Of a stretch of DNA of 64,000 nt, positions 43,919 to 53,536 are shown in pieces. This DNA is from Sulfurovum sp. XGS-02 (GTDB taxonomy: Bacteria; Campylobacterota; Campylobacteria; Campylobacterales; Sulfurovaceae): NCBI RefSeq assembly GCF_023213175.1, contig NZ_CP093312.1:1178001-1242000 (forward strand), read 5' to 3'. The position numbers and the translations under genes are program-made. Each line of letters starts with the position of its first letter. The first letter of the stretch is position 1. The notes below the pieces were generated by a model, which saw only the letters and a program-made list of their open reading frames with translations, searched no databases and had not been told where the DNA came from.

Positions 43919-44752
43919 TTATTCTGCTTCTTTTTTCAACTTATCGTAAAAATAGTTGGTTGCCTGGACAAAACCGTCAACGCTTCCGCAGTCAAAACGT
44001 TTTCCTTTAAACTTGTAGGCTAAAACCATACCCTTTTTTGCATGATTTAGCAAAGCATCGGTAATTTGTAGTTCCCCATTTTTACCAGGTTCGGTCTCTT
44101 CAATGGTTCTAAAAATATCAGGGGTAAGTATGTATCGTCCAATGATCGCGAGATTCGAAGGAGCATCTTCAAGGTCCGGTTTTTCGACCATATCAGAGAT
44201 CATAAATACATCATCTTGTATCTCTTTTCCATCAATTACACCATATTTGTATGTCTCTTCTTTAGGCACCTCTTGAATGGCCACAACACAACATTTGTAT
44301 TTCTCATAGATCTTGACCAACTGGGCTAATACATTATCCCCTTCCTCATTTACACACAGATCATCTGCCAAGATCACGCCAAAAGGTTCATTTCCGATCA
44401 AAGGTTCACCTTTTAAAATAGCATGGCCCAGTCCCAACATCTCTTTTTGCCTGGTAAACGTAAAGGTACATTTATCCATCATATCGCGTGTACTTTTCAG
44501 TAGATCTTCTTTGGAACTTCCTTTGATTTGATGCTCCAATTCATACGAGATATCAAAATGTTCTACCAAAGCTCTCTTACCGCGACCCGTAATGATCGCC
44601 ATGACATCCATACCGGCATCACTTGCTTCTTCTACCCCATACTGTATCAGTGGTTTGGTCAAGATGGGAAGCATCTCTTTAGGTGTTGCCTTGGTTGCCG
44701 GTAAAAACCGTGTACCATATCCGGCAGCCGGGAATAAACATTTTTTAATCAT
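43919..44752 (-). CDS. galU: UTP-glucose-1-phosphate uridylyltransferase
   Basis: 277 residues. It makes UDP-glucose from glucose-1-phosphate and UTP. Nucleotidyltransferase signature FPAAGYGTRFLPATKATPKEMLPI at the start, then GVEEASDAGMDVMAIITGRGKRALVEHFD and VILADDL (metal Asp). It overlaps the phosphorylase gene by 8 nt and is the last gene of the glucosylglycerate operon, where it would recycle the glucose-1-phosphate released by phosphorolysis into the activated donor. UDP-glucose can also serve other glycan routes. Confidence 0.96.
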   Translation of the reverse strand: MIKKCLFPAAGYGTRFLPATKATPKEMLPILTKPLIQYGVEEASDAGMDVMAIITGRGKRALVEHFDISYELEHQIKGSSKEDLLKSTRDMMDKCTFTFTRQKEMLGLGHAILKGEPLIGNEPFGVILADDLCVNEEGDNVLAQLVKIYEKYKCCVVAIQEVPKEETYKYGVIDGKEIQDDVFMISDMVEKPDLEDAPSNLAIIGRYILTPDIFRTIEETEPGKNGELQITDALLNHAKKGMVLAYKFKGKRFDCGSVDGFVQATNYFYDKLKKEAE

Positions 44753-46487
44753 TTTCCTTTTCTCCTTCTTTTAATGGTTTCAACCACAATATCTCATATG
44801 GCTGCATGATAAATATTCCTTCTTCTATCTGTCGATGTGAAATAATATCCATCAATACACCCTCTTTATAGGGTGATATATCTACATCAATTTCTTTATT
44901 TTGAAAATTATGTAGGGCGATAAGAAATTCATTACTCTCTTGACTATAATGTGTTACAGCAAAGATCTCTTTACCCAGTGATAAAAATTCAAATTTAGCA
45001 AAAGGGTCAAAACAGGGTTCATGAATACGTATCGAAATGAGTTGTTTATAACGTTTAAACATATTATTACGCAGACTTCCTTCTTCACTCAGCTCATCTT
45101 TGATGTTATCAAAATTCAATCTTTCTCGATTAATGGCACGATTTCGTCTCGTTTTTCTTACTGCTTCATGATAATTCCTCGACCCTACAAGTGAATGAAA
45201 ATAGATACCTGGAACCCCAGGCATTGCCAAAACAACAGCTTGCGAAAGTATCATACGTTTGAGTCGTAATGTATCATCCTCTTCAGGACTGGTTAAAATA
45301 TCTATATAGCTACAGTTTAGCTCATAGGGAGATTTCTCCTCCCCACCTATACTCCGATAAGAGACCAATCCCCCATGTGCTTTGCAAGAGTTCACTAAGA
45401 AGTTCAACTCATCCTTATTAAGAATATTACTCACTGCCCTTACACCAATACCATCATGACTGGCTGTAAAATTAAAGAAACAGACCTTATCACTTGGGAG
45501 CCTTAAGGTCTTGGCCCATTCTGTCAACTGTGTGGTATTTCCCGCTAAAATTGAATATGCCAAAAGTGGCGGCAGTGCAAAGTTGTAAACCATATGTGCT
45601 TCATTATCCCCTTTTCCAAAATAGGAGATGTTTTCATCATGCGGGACATTGGTCTCTGTAATGATAATGATCTCAGGAGCCACAGCATGAATCACCTCCC
45701 GCATCAATTGTATCAGTTCATGGGTCTGAGGCAGATGCACACAGCTTGTACCTATCTCTTTCCATATAAAGGCAATAGCATCAAGTCTTAAAAGTGATGC
45801 ACCCTTTTCTACGTAAAAAAGTAACACATCTAAAAGTTTTATCAATACCTTGTAATTCGCATAATTCAAATCCACTTGATCAAAACTGAACGTTGTCCAA
45901 ATATGGCGTATGCCTCCTTCATCATCATTGAACTCCGTGAGTAGAGGTGTGGTACGAGGTCGTACTACAGCTGATAGATCGAGGGAAGGATCAAGTTCGG
46001 TAAAAAAGTTATAATATTCAGGATCATTGGCTAAAAATCTCTCAAACCAATGACTTAGCTGGCTCATGTGGTTAATTACCCCATCAAACATAAGACGGTG
46101 ATTTTGATTCAGTGCTTTAATGTCTTTCCATGAACCTTTTAAAGGGCAGACGCCTTTATAATCGACAATTGAAAAACCATCATCACTCGAATAAGGGTAA
46201 AATGGCAAAATATGTACACTGTTAATGCAGTCTTTCACATACTCATTTAAAAACCGGTTAAGTGTTGCTAACGCCGTTTCCCCATCATGAAAAATCTGAT
46301 CACCGTAGGTAATGAGTATCACATCTTTTTCACTCATTACATAGGGTTTTCTTTCAACTCTCTCTTGATACTCCTTGATCAGTACACTTACAGCATCATA
46401 CGCCAAAGCAGCATCTTCTTTGGCATAGATAAATTCAAGAGAATTTTTAATAAGATCCAATCTTTCTTTACTATCTCTTTCTAACAT
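44745..46487 (-). CDS. GH13_18 glucosylglycerate phosphorylase (or sucrose phosphorylase)
   Basis: 580 residues. A GH13 barrel of the sucrose-phosphorylase subfamily: nucleophile in LLRLDAIAFIWKEIGTSC, acid/base in IITETNVPHDENISYFG, third carboxylate in NFTASHDGIGVR. These motifs are shared by sucrose and glucosylglycerate phosphorylases. Context decides: it lies between a glucosyl-3-phosphoglycerate synthase and galU, with glycerate kinase and a phosphoglycerate-type phosphatase. I infer phosphorolysis of glucosylglycerate to glucose-1-phosphate and glycerate. It overlaps gpgS by 7 nt and galU by 8 nt. Confidence 0.85.
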   Translation of the reverse strand: MLERDSKERLDLIKNSLEFIYAKEDAALAYDAVSVLIKEYQERVERKPYVMSEKDVILITYGDQIFHDGETALATLNRFLNEYVKDCINSVHILPFYPYSSDDGFSIVDYKGVCPLKGSWKDIKALNQNHRLMFDGVINHMSQLSHWFERFLANDPEYYNFFTELDPSLDLSAVVRPRTTPLLTEFNDDEGGIRHIWTTFSFDQVDLNYANYKVLIKLLDVLLFYVEKGASLLRLDAIAFIWKEIGTSCVHLPQTHELIQLMREVIHAVAPEIIIITETNVPHDENISYFGKGDNEAHMVYNFALPPLLAYSILAGNTTQLTEWAKTLRLPSDKVCFFNFTASHDGIGVRAVSNILNKDELNFLVNSCKAHGGLVSYRSIGGEEKSPYELNCSYIDILTSPEEDDTLRLKRMILSQAVVLAMPGVPGIYFHSLVGSRNYHEAVRKTRRNRAINRERLNFDNIKDELSEEGSLRNNMFKRYKQLISIRIHEPCFDPFAKFEFLSLGKEIFAVTHYSQESNEFLIALHNFQNKEIDVDISPYKEGVLMDIISHRQIEEGIFIMQPYEILWLKPLKEGEKEND

Positions 46488-47710
46488 GAGCTATTATCCT
46501 TATTGACAGTCTCTTTAAATCGTTCTGATATCTCTGGACATACAGAACGTATACTGGTCCATGCTGAGAGGGAAGGAACACCGAGAGGATTAGCAAGAAA
46601 ACTTTCACACGCCTCTTTGAGTGCATGATCAAAAGTCTCAACAGCATCTATCTCTTTCTTCCTATCAAAATTCAACGCATTAAATTTAGCCACCGCATCA
46701 TAGCGTCCAATGGCTTTTCGACTCTCATGAAAGAATGAGCTTCGCAGTGTAGTAAGCGACTCTTTGGAAAATGTCACCCCACGCTGCGCCATGACCCTGA
46801 AAATGGTTTGTGCAATATCTATGGCCATCTTTGCCACTCCACCTTCAAGTTCATGCGTAGGAATGTCTCCTGTGAGTTCCTGGTGTTTATGCTCATAACT
46901 CTCCATGATCTCTGTTTGACAAATACGTCGTACAGAGGTTTTATCATAAACTTCACTCAGTGTTGAGACTTCTAAACCCCAAGTAGGAGAAATACGGATC
47001 CCTCGTGCAAGTGTACGTGTAAAAGCAAATTCTCCTGAGAGTGCATACCTGAAACTGTCCATATAGTTTAAATAGTCACTCTCCCCATAGGTATTTTTAA
47101 GAGCCTTTATCAGCGGGGTATAAAAGAGTCTTGTTGCACGTCCATGCAACCTATCTGTAACACGTGAGTAGTAGCCTTTGTTAAATTCAAAATCCAATGC
47201 CGGGTGAATAATCGGGTAAAAAAGTCGTGCAGGAACTTCACGACTGTAATTTACAATGTCACAATCATGCAGGGCAAATGCAAAGGCATTTTTATCTGCA
47301 AGGGCATAGCCCAGCATCGTCCAGACATTTCGGCCCTTTCCTTTAATATTAATACTGCTAAACCCTAGGTCATCAAACTGATTGTAGAGTTTTTGAACGT
47401 TAGGGCCATCATTCCAAAGTACATCTACCCTCACATCAAGATTAGCCATAATAGCTTTAACATTTTCAAATTCTTCTTTCGTTGCCCTGTCTAAACCCAA
47501 AATGATCTTGTAAAGATATTTTACTCCTTTAAGTTCTTTGAGGATCTGTTTCATCGCAGGCGTTTCAAATTCAGAGTAAAGCGCAGGCAGGAGTAGCACC
47601 ATATTGTGTCTTTTTGAGAACTTTTCTAACTCAGTCTCCATCTCTTCAAGCGTTCGATTTGAGAGGTATTGTAGTGTTGTTATCAGTCCGTTTTGAAAAA
47701 AATCTGCCAT
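46481..47710 (-). CDS. gpgS: Glucosyl-3-phosphoglycerate synthase (GT81)
   Basis: 409 residues. GT-A glycosyltransferase of the GpgS type: LLLPALYSEFETPAMKQILKEL, a long helix-loop, then AFALHDCDIVNYSREVPARLFYPI with the metal-binding D-x-D, and GELAFTRTLARGIRISPTWGLEVSTL-type motifs (here GEFAFTR). It transfers glucose from NDP-glucose to 3-phosphoglycerate, the first step of glucosylglycerate synthesis. A mannosyl donor cannot be excluded from motifs alone, but the GH13_18 and GalU neighbours favour glucose. Gene 10 nt after the glycerate kinase stop. Confidence 0.88.
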   Translation of the reverse strand: MADFFQNGLITTLQYLSNRTLEEMETELEKFSKRHNMVLLLPALYSEFETPAMKQILKELKGVKYLYKIILGLDRATKEEFENVKAIMANLDVRVDVLWNDGPNVQKLYNQFDDLGFSSINIKGKGRNVWTMLGYALADKNAFAFALHDCDIVNYSREVPARLFYPIIHPALDFEFNKGYYSRVTDRLHGRATRLFYTPLIKALKNTYGESDYLNYMDSFRYALSGEFAFTRTLARGIRISPTWGLEVSTLSEVYDKTSVRRICQTEIMESYEHKHQELTGDIPTHELEGGVAKMAIDIAQTIFRVMAQRGVTFSKESLTTLRSSFFHESRKAIGRYDAVAKFNALNFDRKKEIDAVETFDHALKEACESFLANPLGVPSLSAWTSIRSVCPEISERFKETVNKDNSSC

Positions 47711-47719
47711 TGCTTTCCT

Positions 47720-48874
47720 TTATTTTTTTAATATGATGATAAAATCCATGACGTTCGTTCCTGTCGCACCTATGGTAAAGTCAGCATCCAACGCTTTGAA
47801 AAACGTGTAACTGTCACTGTTCTTTAAATAGGATTTTGGATCCAAGCCTTTTGTTTTCATTTTTTCATAGATATCTGCTTCTAAAAAGGCGCCTGTTGCA
47901 GGTGAATTTCCATCGATGCCGTCACTTCCTGCGATCAAAATTGAGATCTTGTCCGAGACCAATGCTTTATCCATTAGTCTGAGAGCCAACTCCTGATTGC
48001 GGCCTCCTTTACCGGTACCTTTGACTTCTGTGGTCGTCTCTCCACCAAAAAGCAGGCAAAATGAGTCATATTTCTTATCATACGCTTTTATTTTTTTCAC
48101 GAGATATTTGGCAACTTCTTTCGAAGATCCGCTGAGAGTATTTGTGACTATTATGACCTTATCTACTTTGGGTTTGATATACTTTTTTGCCTCTTTTAAT
48201 GCGATGGTATTGTTTCCTATGATATGATGAGGCATTTTGCCATTCATCATCGGAGCCGAACCGATAGTATTGAGGTCATCACCGATCACATCACTCAATA
48301 CCAGAACCACCCCTTTTGCCTTCGTATAGTCAGCCAATTTGCCGCCTTTTATCTGGGAGATGGATTTTCGTACACTATTGAGTGTTTGGATATCTATACC
48401 CGAACCGAGCAATGCCGAGGATATTTTCTGAAAATTCTCTAAACTGATACCATCTATAGGCTTCTCGATCATGGCTGAAGCTCCACCTGAAAGACAAAAG
48501 ATGAAAAAATCATCTTGACCCATTGTTTGCATCATATCGATCAGTTTCTCCGCCCCTTCAATGCTCTTTTGTGAAACTAGAGGGTGTGTTGAAGTATGGT
48601 GTTCAATAAAACTGCATGAACCTTTTTGATGTGAAATCGCAATCCCTCCTTGGATAAGAGAACCTAAGATCTTTTCTGCAGCCTTTGCCATATTCAATCC
48701 GGCTTTCCCCACGGAGAAGAGGTAGAGTTTGTTGATCTTTTTCAAAGGGTAGGCAGTGTTGCAAACGGTAAGATCTTTTTTATCCAGGGAGATATTGTTG
48801 CGAATGATCGCATCGGCTTTTACCGCTTCAAGGGCCTGATTGTAGATCTCTGTGAGTATTTTTTTATTAGACAT
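47720..48874 (-). CDS. Glycerate 2-kinase (MOFRL/DUF4147 type)
   Basis: 384 residues, shorter than many members. An N-terminal DUF4147 domain (LYLFSVGKAGLNMAKAAEKIL, CLSGGASAMIEKPIDGISL, NSVRKSISQIKGGKLA) is followed by the MOFRL domain (LLFGGETTTEVKGTGKGGRNQELALRL and AGSDGIDGNSPATGAF). Family members phosphorylate glycerate to 2-phosphoglycerate with ATP. Here it would return the glycerate released from glucosylglycerate to glycolysis. It overlaps the gpgP stop by 8 nt and ends 10 nt before gpgS. Confidence 0.92.
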   Translation of the reverse strand: MSNKKILTEIYNQALEAVKADAIIRNNISLDKKDLTVCNTAYPLKKINKLYLFSVGKAGLNMAKAAEKILGSLIQGGIAISHQKGSCSFIEHHTSTHPLVSQKSIEGAEKLIDMMQTMGQDDFFIFCLSGGASAMIEKPIDGISLENFQKISSALLGSGIDIQTLNSVRKSISQIKGGKLADYTKAKGVVLVLSDVIGDDLNTIGSAPMMNGKMPHHIIGNNTIALKEAKKYIKPKVDKVIIVTNTLSGSSKEVAKYLVKKIKAYDKKYDSFCLLFGGETTTEVKGTGKGGRNQELALRLMDKALVSDKISILIAGSDGIDGNSPATGAFLEADIYEKMKTKGLDPKSYLKNSDSYTFFKALDADFTIGATGTNVMDFIIILKK

Positions 48875-49661
48875 ATTTCAATACCATCTCATTCCAGCCT
48901 TTACTCCCTTGGTAGCTTGATTTTTCTATATGAGGTAAACCCGTTTCAAGGTAGCTTCCATCATGTGTTTGAATCAAAATAGGTATATCTACATGCTTTA
49001 GCATTTCAATGTCATTTTGGCTGTCTCCCAATGCCATGGAACGAACCTTATCTTGATACAACACTTCAAAAAGTTCTATGGTCTTGATCACTGCAATCCC
49101 CTTATCTTGGGATTCACCTATTAAATGATAAAACCGTCCGCCTTGCGTGATCTTTAATCCATATGTATGAGCCAACTTTTTCAATGCGTTTAATTTAGTC
49201 GCATCTTTAAGGATAAATGGTTCCGTGAAATCACGCTGTTTTGCAAGGAGAACATCACTCTGGCTCAATTCGGTTAAGTGTATAATTTGCTCATCAGACA
49301 TATCGCTCAAGCCAACCATATCGAATGCTTCTTTATGGGCTCTATAGAACTCCAAAACTTTCGCATAAGATTCACCAAATACCATGACTCTCTTATCATC
49401 ATAATGGCTTAGAAATGACAGATCAAACCCTTGATACCCCTCAGGGATGAAGAGAGCTGCACCATTTTCAACAATAAAAGGTTCTGAGATACCGACTTTT
49501 TCTTGCAGATATTCAACTTCAACTTTCGTTTTACTGGTAGTGAAAATAAGAGGGATCCCTTCTTCTTTGATCTTTTGCAGTGCCTCAAAAGACGCTTCAA
49601 ATGAGTAATCATGGTAATTTAAAAAAGTACCGTCGAGATCGGTAAATATTAAACGTTTCAT
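48867..49661 (-). CDS. HAD-IIB glucosyl/mannosyl-3-phosphoglycerate phosphatase
   Basis: About 264 residues. HAD motifs: IFTDLDGTFLNYHD (nucleophile Asp and acid/base Asp), TTSKTKVEVEYL (Ser/Thr motif II), a conserved Lys and GDSQNDIEML (motif IV). The cap region and FIVENGAALFIP are typical of MpgP-type phosphatases. It would dephosphorylate glucosyl-3-phosphoglycerate made by GpgS to glucosylglycerate. First gene of the five-gene operon. Three in-frame ATGs lie within 12 nt; none has a strong RBS, so the start (49661, 49667 or 49673) is uncertain. TATAGT overlaps the first ATG, favouring a later one. Confidence 0.88.
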   Translation of the reverse strand: MKRLIFTDLDGTFLNYHDYSFEASFEALQKIKEEGIPLIFTTSKTKVEVEYLQEKVGISEPFIVENGAALFIPEGYQGFDLSFLSHYDDKRVMVFGESYAKVLEFYRAHKEAFDMVGLSDMSDEQIIHLTELSQSDVLLAKQRDFTEPFILKDATKLNALKKLAHTYGLKITQGGRFYHLIGESQDKGIAVIKTIELFEVLYQDKVRSMALGDSQNDIEMLKHVDIPILIQTHDGSYLETGLPHIEKSSYQGSKGWNEMVLKYV

Positions 49662-49855
49662 TTTCATACCCATACTATAACATATTAATGAAATATCATT
49701 TATAAATTATTGCATAATATATAAACAATTAAAAATTATTTTCATTATATAACTTTATTTAGAAACCATGCACACTGCTATAGATTGCTATGTTTCTATG
49801 ATAAAGTGTACAGATGTATGCATACTAGCTGCTATTTTCACTTCTCACTATACGA

Positions 49856-51076
49856 TCACAGTTCTTGCAGTTTACTCTTCAAAATAATTTTTCCTGCCTC
49901 TACACCCGGCTGATCATAGGTATTTACATCTATCAGTTCACCCACTAGAGAAGTGAGTAGTTCATAATAGAACATAAGAGAACCGATATTTGATTCTGTC
50001 ACACTTTGAATGGTGAGCGTATCCAAAGGGATATTATTTTGGTCCAACAGTGCTTCGATCACAGAATCACATTGCATATTGATCAGTTTTGAAAAAGGAA
50101 GATTGTTTAAACTGTCAAGCATTTCCAAATGAGGCAGTGTGATATCAGGGATCGTGGTATTATCATGAAAATCTTCGATCTTTATAAAGGTGACTGATTT
50201 ATCCCGGGTACCTTCCATGATCAGTTGTAAAAAAGAGTGTTGGTCTTTAGGACCGATCAGTCCGATAGGTGTAAGCCCTACATGAAAGGCACTGTTACGT
50301 TGGTGTTTTCCCAGACTCTCCCCCCAGAGTTGTACATACCATTGACAGAAGTATTTCAGTGTTTCTGAATAGGCAAATATACAGTTAATACTGTACCGTG
50401 CATGGTTTTCGGCATAATAGACAGCTTTTTCCAGAAGCATATCATAAACATACCCTCTATCAAAGAACCGTTCTTTGATCATTTGTGCACCTGTTAAGAG
50501 ATCTTTGATATCGATCCCGCACAGTGCCAAAGGAACCAATCCTACCGTTGAAAGGACTGAAAACCTACCTCCCACATTATCGGGGAGATAGAGTACAGAA
50601 GCTTCTATCTCTATGGCATATTTTTCAAGCGGAGAATCAGGATCCGTAATAAAGGTATAAAAAGATGGATCTTTTTGTAAAGAATAGATATATTTATAGA
50701 TAGAAAAAGTCTCTACCGTACTACCTGATTTGGAAATCACCAAAAAATGTGTTTTATTGATATCACATTTAGAGAGCAGTTCATTGATATTGATGGGGTC
50801 GGTACTCTCAAAAAAATAGACTTTTCTAGAGAGCTCCTTGACCGGTTTCATGAATTCATAAACTGCTTTGGCCCCTAAAGAACTTCCTCCTATCCCGATC
50901 ACTGCGATGGTTTCTATACTTTCAGGGATCGTACTGCAATACTCAAGTATGGGGCCAATGTCCTGATCCGGCAACGTATAATAGCCTATCGTCTTTTGTT
51001 CTTCTACAATAGCGTCAAATGCTTTTTCTTCTGCTCTTTTACTGATAGAACTAAAATAGAGTTTATTTTTTATCAT
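49856..51076 (-). CDS. pgi: Glucose-6-phosphate isomerase (short form)
   Basis: 406 residues, clearly shorter than the 550-residue E. coli enzyme but typical of Campylobacterota. It interconverts glucose-6-phosphate and fructose-6-phosphate. Signatures: VIGIGGSSLGAKAVYEF, VISKSGSTVETFSIYKY (phosphate-binding), DNVGGRFSVLSTVGLVP and LWGESLGKHQ. It starts one base after the eda stop, with AAAGGAG inside the end of eda. It is the last gene of the zwf operon. The 49677-49855 gap holds only A/T-rich sequence. Confidence 0.96.
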   Translation of the reverse strand: MIKNKLYFSSISKRAEEKAFDAIVEEQKTIGYYTLPDQDIGPILEYCSTIPESIETIAVIGIGGSSLGAKAVYEFMKPVKELSRKVYFFESTDPININELLSKCDINKTHFLVISKSGSTVETFSIYKYIYSLQKDPSFYTFITDPDSPLEKYAIEIEASVLYLPDNVGGRFSVLSTVGLVPLALCGIDIKDLLTGAQMIKERFFDRGYVYDMLLEKAVYYAENHARYSINCIFAYSETLKYFCQWYVQLWGESLGKHQRNSAFHVGLTPIGLIGPKDQHSFLQLIMEGTRDKSVTFIKIEDFHDNTTIPDITLPHLEMLDSLNNLPFSKLINMQCDSVIEALLDQNNIPLDTLTIQSVTESNIGSLMFYYELLTSLVGELIDVNTYDQPGVEAGKIILKSKLQEL

Positions 51077-51077
51077 G

Positions 51078-51710
51078 TTATTTTTCTCCTTTGATGACCT
51101 GTATCGCTTCTCTGCAAAGCTGTGTGATCTGTTTAAAGTTTTTTTCTTTCACTGCCTGCTTGGGGACGATCCAGCTTCCTCCTGCACAGAGTACATTTTC
51201 AAGTGCGAGAAAATCATTGATATTCTCAAGATTCACGCCTCCCGTTGGGCAAAATCTCATACTCGAAAACGGTCCGCTAAATGCCTTAAGTATCTCAACG
51301 CCTCCTGCAAGTGTTGCCGGGAAAAGTTTACAATGTTCAAAACCGTTATTTTTTGCAAGCATCACTTCTGAAGCCGTTGCTACCCCCGGGATCAATGCAA
51401 CATTCAATGCTTTTGAAGTCTGCATCAAATCTTCACTGATACCCGGACTGAAGACAAACTCGGCACCATGGGCCACTGCATTTTCAAACTCTCTGCTATT
51501 GAGTACGGTTCCTGCACCCACATGCATCTGCGGCAGTGCTTTTGAGATAGCCTCTATAGACCCAAGCCCTGCATCCGTACGCAGCGTGATCTCCATGATT
51601 GAGATTCCCCCTTCAAGCAAAGCTTCTGCCAATGGCAGGGCATCTTCAATATGTTCCAATGCGATCACCGGAACGATCGGTGAGATCTGCATCACTTCTT
51701 TGGCTGTCAT
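51078..51710 (-). CDS. eda: KDPG/KHG aldolase
   Basis: 210 residues. It cleaves 2-keto-3-deoxy-6-phosphogluconate to pyruvate and glyceraldehyde-3-phosphate. Seen: IVPVIALEHIEDALPLAEALLEGG, MEITLRT (catalytic Glu), VGAGTVLN, FSPGI, HCKLFPA (Schiff-base Lys) and CPTGGV. Its start overlaps the edd stop by 4 nt (ATGA). Confidence 0.97.
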   Translation of the reverse strand: MTAKEVMQISPIVPVIALEHIEDALPLAEALLEGGISIMEITLRTDAGLGSIEAISKALPQMHVGAGTVLNSREFENAVAHGAEFVFSPGISEDLMQTSKALNVALIPGVATASEVMLAKNNGFEHCKLFPATLAGGVEILKAFSGPFSSMRFCPTGGVNLENINDFLALENVLCAGGSWIVPKQAVKEKNFKQITQLCREAIQVIKGEK

Positions 51711-53536
51711 TCGCGCTCCTTACCTGGAATATCAAAGAGACTGGCACCCTCTTCGGCCATACCGACACTCTGACGCACAGCGACAAAAAGCTCTCTGCCG
51801 AACCCATGAGTATTGGCACTATGATCTGGTCTGACAACCGTACGTGCCTGTAACTCTCTATCGTCAACCAAAAGCATGATCTCTCCTTTTTTCGCATCAA
51901 AACGGATCATATCGCCTGTTTGAACCTTTGCCAACATCCCTCCATCAAGTGCTTCAGGAGAGAAGTGAATGGCAGATGGTACTTTACCCGATGCACCCGA
52001 CATACGTCCATCTGTGATAATAGCCACTTTATACCCCTTGTCCTGAAGTGCTCCAAGCGGCGGCATCAGTCCATGTAACTCCGGCATCCCGTTCGCCTTT
52101 GGCCCCTGATAACGCACAACAGCGATAAAGTCTTTTTCCAGTTCCCCCTGATGAAATGCATCCTGTAAAGCCTCCTGGGATTCAAAGACGATCGCCGGTG
52201 CCTCGATAAAAAACTGTTCAGACTTCAATGCAGAGGTTTTGATGACACTGCGTCCAAGGTTTCCATTAAGAAGTTTCAGTCCCCCCTCTTCACTAAAAGG
52301 TGTTTGTATACTTGAGATCACCTCTTCATTAAGTGAAACCCTTGGACCCGGTTCAAAAGTCAAAGTATCTTTTGTCATACAAGGTTCAGCAATATAGGCA
52401 TCCAATCCTCTACCTACGATCGTCTCCACATCATTATGCACAAGTCCCGCATCAAGCAGTTGTGAGATCACGACACTCATCCCCCCTGCCTCTCTGAAAT
52501 GATTCACATCTGCCTGTCCGTTCGGGTACATTTTACACAGCAGAGGTGTAACCTTGGATATCTCATCAAAATCATCCCAATTAAGTATGATCCCTGCCGC
52601 TCTTGCCATCGCGATCAGGTGGATCGTGTGATTCGTAGAGCCGCCCGTCGCCATCAGACCAACAATGGCATTGACAAAACTCTTTTCATCAATGATCTCT
52701 GCAATAGGTTTGTATCTTCCTTTTAACTCTGTCATCTTAACAACCGTTTTTGCAGCATATGCGGTCAATGCTTCCCGTAAAGGGGTGTTCGTATTGACAA
52801 AAGAACTGTTTGGAAGCTGCAATCCCATCATCTCAAGTAACATCTGGTTGGAGTTTGCCGTACCGTAGAAAGTACAGGTACCACTACTGTGATAGGAAGC
52901 GGATTCTACTTTAAGCAGTGCTTCTTCGCTCACTTTGCCCTGGGCGTAATCCTGACGTACTTTTGCTTTTTGTGCATTGCTGATACCCGAAGGCATAGGA
53001 CCTGCAGGTACAAATACCCCGGGAAGATGGCCAAAGGCCAAAGCACCGATAAATAGTCCCGGAACGATCTTGTCACACACACCAAGATAGAGTGCACCGT
53101 CATACACATTATGCGAAAGTGCTATAGCTGTTCCCATGGCAATATTATCACGACTGAAGAGACTCAACTCCATACCTGGCTGTGACTGTGTCACCCCGTC
53201 ACACATTGCAGGTACACCGCCTGCAACCTGCGCGGTGGCACCCAGATCCATCAATGTACGTTTGATCAAAGGAGGATAGAGTTTATACGGTTCATGTGCC
53301 GAGAGCATATCGTTATAGGCTGTGACGATAGCGATATTGGGACTTTCCGACCCCGAAAGCGATGTTTTTTCACCCACTTCCATCGGTGCCATAGCATGCG
53401 CTAGATTACTGCATCCCAATTTGTTACGGTTGACACCATGTCCTTTGGCTGAAGCAATTCTATCCAGGTAAATGGCTCTGCTCTCTAAAGAGCGTTTGCG
53501 AATTCTCTCTGTTACATTTTGTATAACTTCATTCAT
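51707..53536 (-). CDS. edd: 6-phosphogluconate dehydratase
   Basis: 609 residues. It dehydrates 6-phosphogluconate to KDPG. Family motifs: GGVPAMCDGVTQSQPGMELS, NVYDGALYLGVCDKIVPG, GATGGSTNHTIHL-type LMATGGSTNHTIHLIAM, and DGRMSGASGKVPSAIH. Conserved Cys residues in CDGVT and GVCDKI are the likely Fe-S ligands, so the enzyme should be O2-sensitive. Overlaps pgl and eda by 4 nt on each side. Confidence 0.97.
   Translation of the reverse strand: MNEVIQNVTERIRKRSLESRAIYLDRIASAKGHGVNRNKLGCSNLAHAMAPMEVGEKTSLSGSESPNIAIVTAYNDMLSAHEPYKLYPPLIKRTLMDLGATAQVAGGVPAMCDGVTQSQPGMELSLFSRDNIAMGTAIALSHNVYDGALYLGVCDKIVPGLFIGALAFGHLPGVFVPAGPMPSGISNAQKAKVRQDYAQGKVSEEALLKVESASYHSSGTCTFYGTANSNQMLLEMMGLQLPNSSFVNTNTPLREALTAYAAKTVVKMTELKGRYKPIAEIIDEKSFVNAIVGLMATGGSTNHTIHLIAMARAAGIILNWDDFDEISKVTPLLCKMYPNGQADVNHFREAGGMSVVISQLLDAGLVHNDVETIVGRGLDAYIAEPCMTKDTLTFEPGPRVSLNEEVISSIQTPFSEEGGLKLLNGNLGRSVIKTSALKSEQFFIEAPAIVFESQEALQDAFHQGELEKDFIAVVRYQGPKANGMPELHGLMPPLGALQDKGYKVAIITDGRMSGASGKVPSAIHFSPEALDGGMLAKVQTGDMIRFDAKKGEIMLLVDDRELQARTVVRPDHSANTHGFGRELFVAVRQSVGMAEEGASLFDIPGKERE

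Noticed and set aside
43880-43919. Bidirectional terminator between the GGDEF-EAL gene and galU
   Set aside because: Only interrupted short pairings (CAATAA/TTATTG and AGCT/AGCT) with a bulge and no U-tract; too weak to call.
44745-46487. Sucrose phosphorylase as the primary call
   Set aside because: Motifs allow it, but no sucrose synthesis or transport genes are near, while GpgS, GpgP-type phosphatase and glycerate kinase are in the same operon, so glucosylglycerate phosphorylase is preferred.
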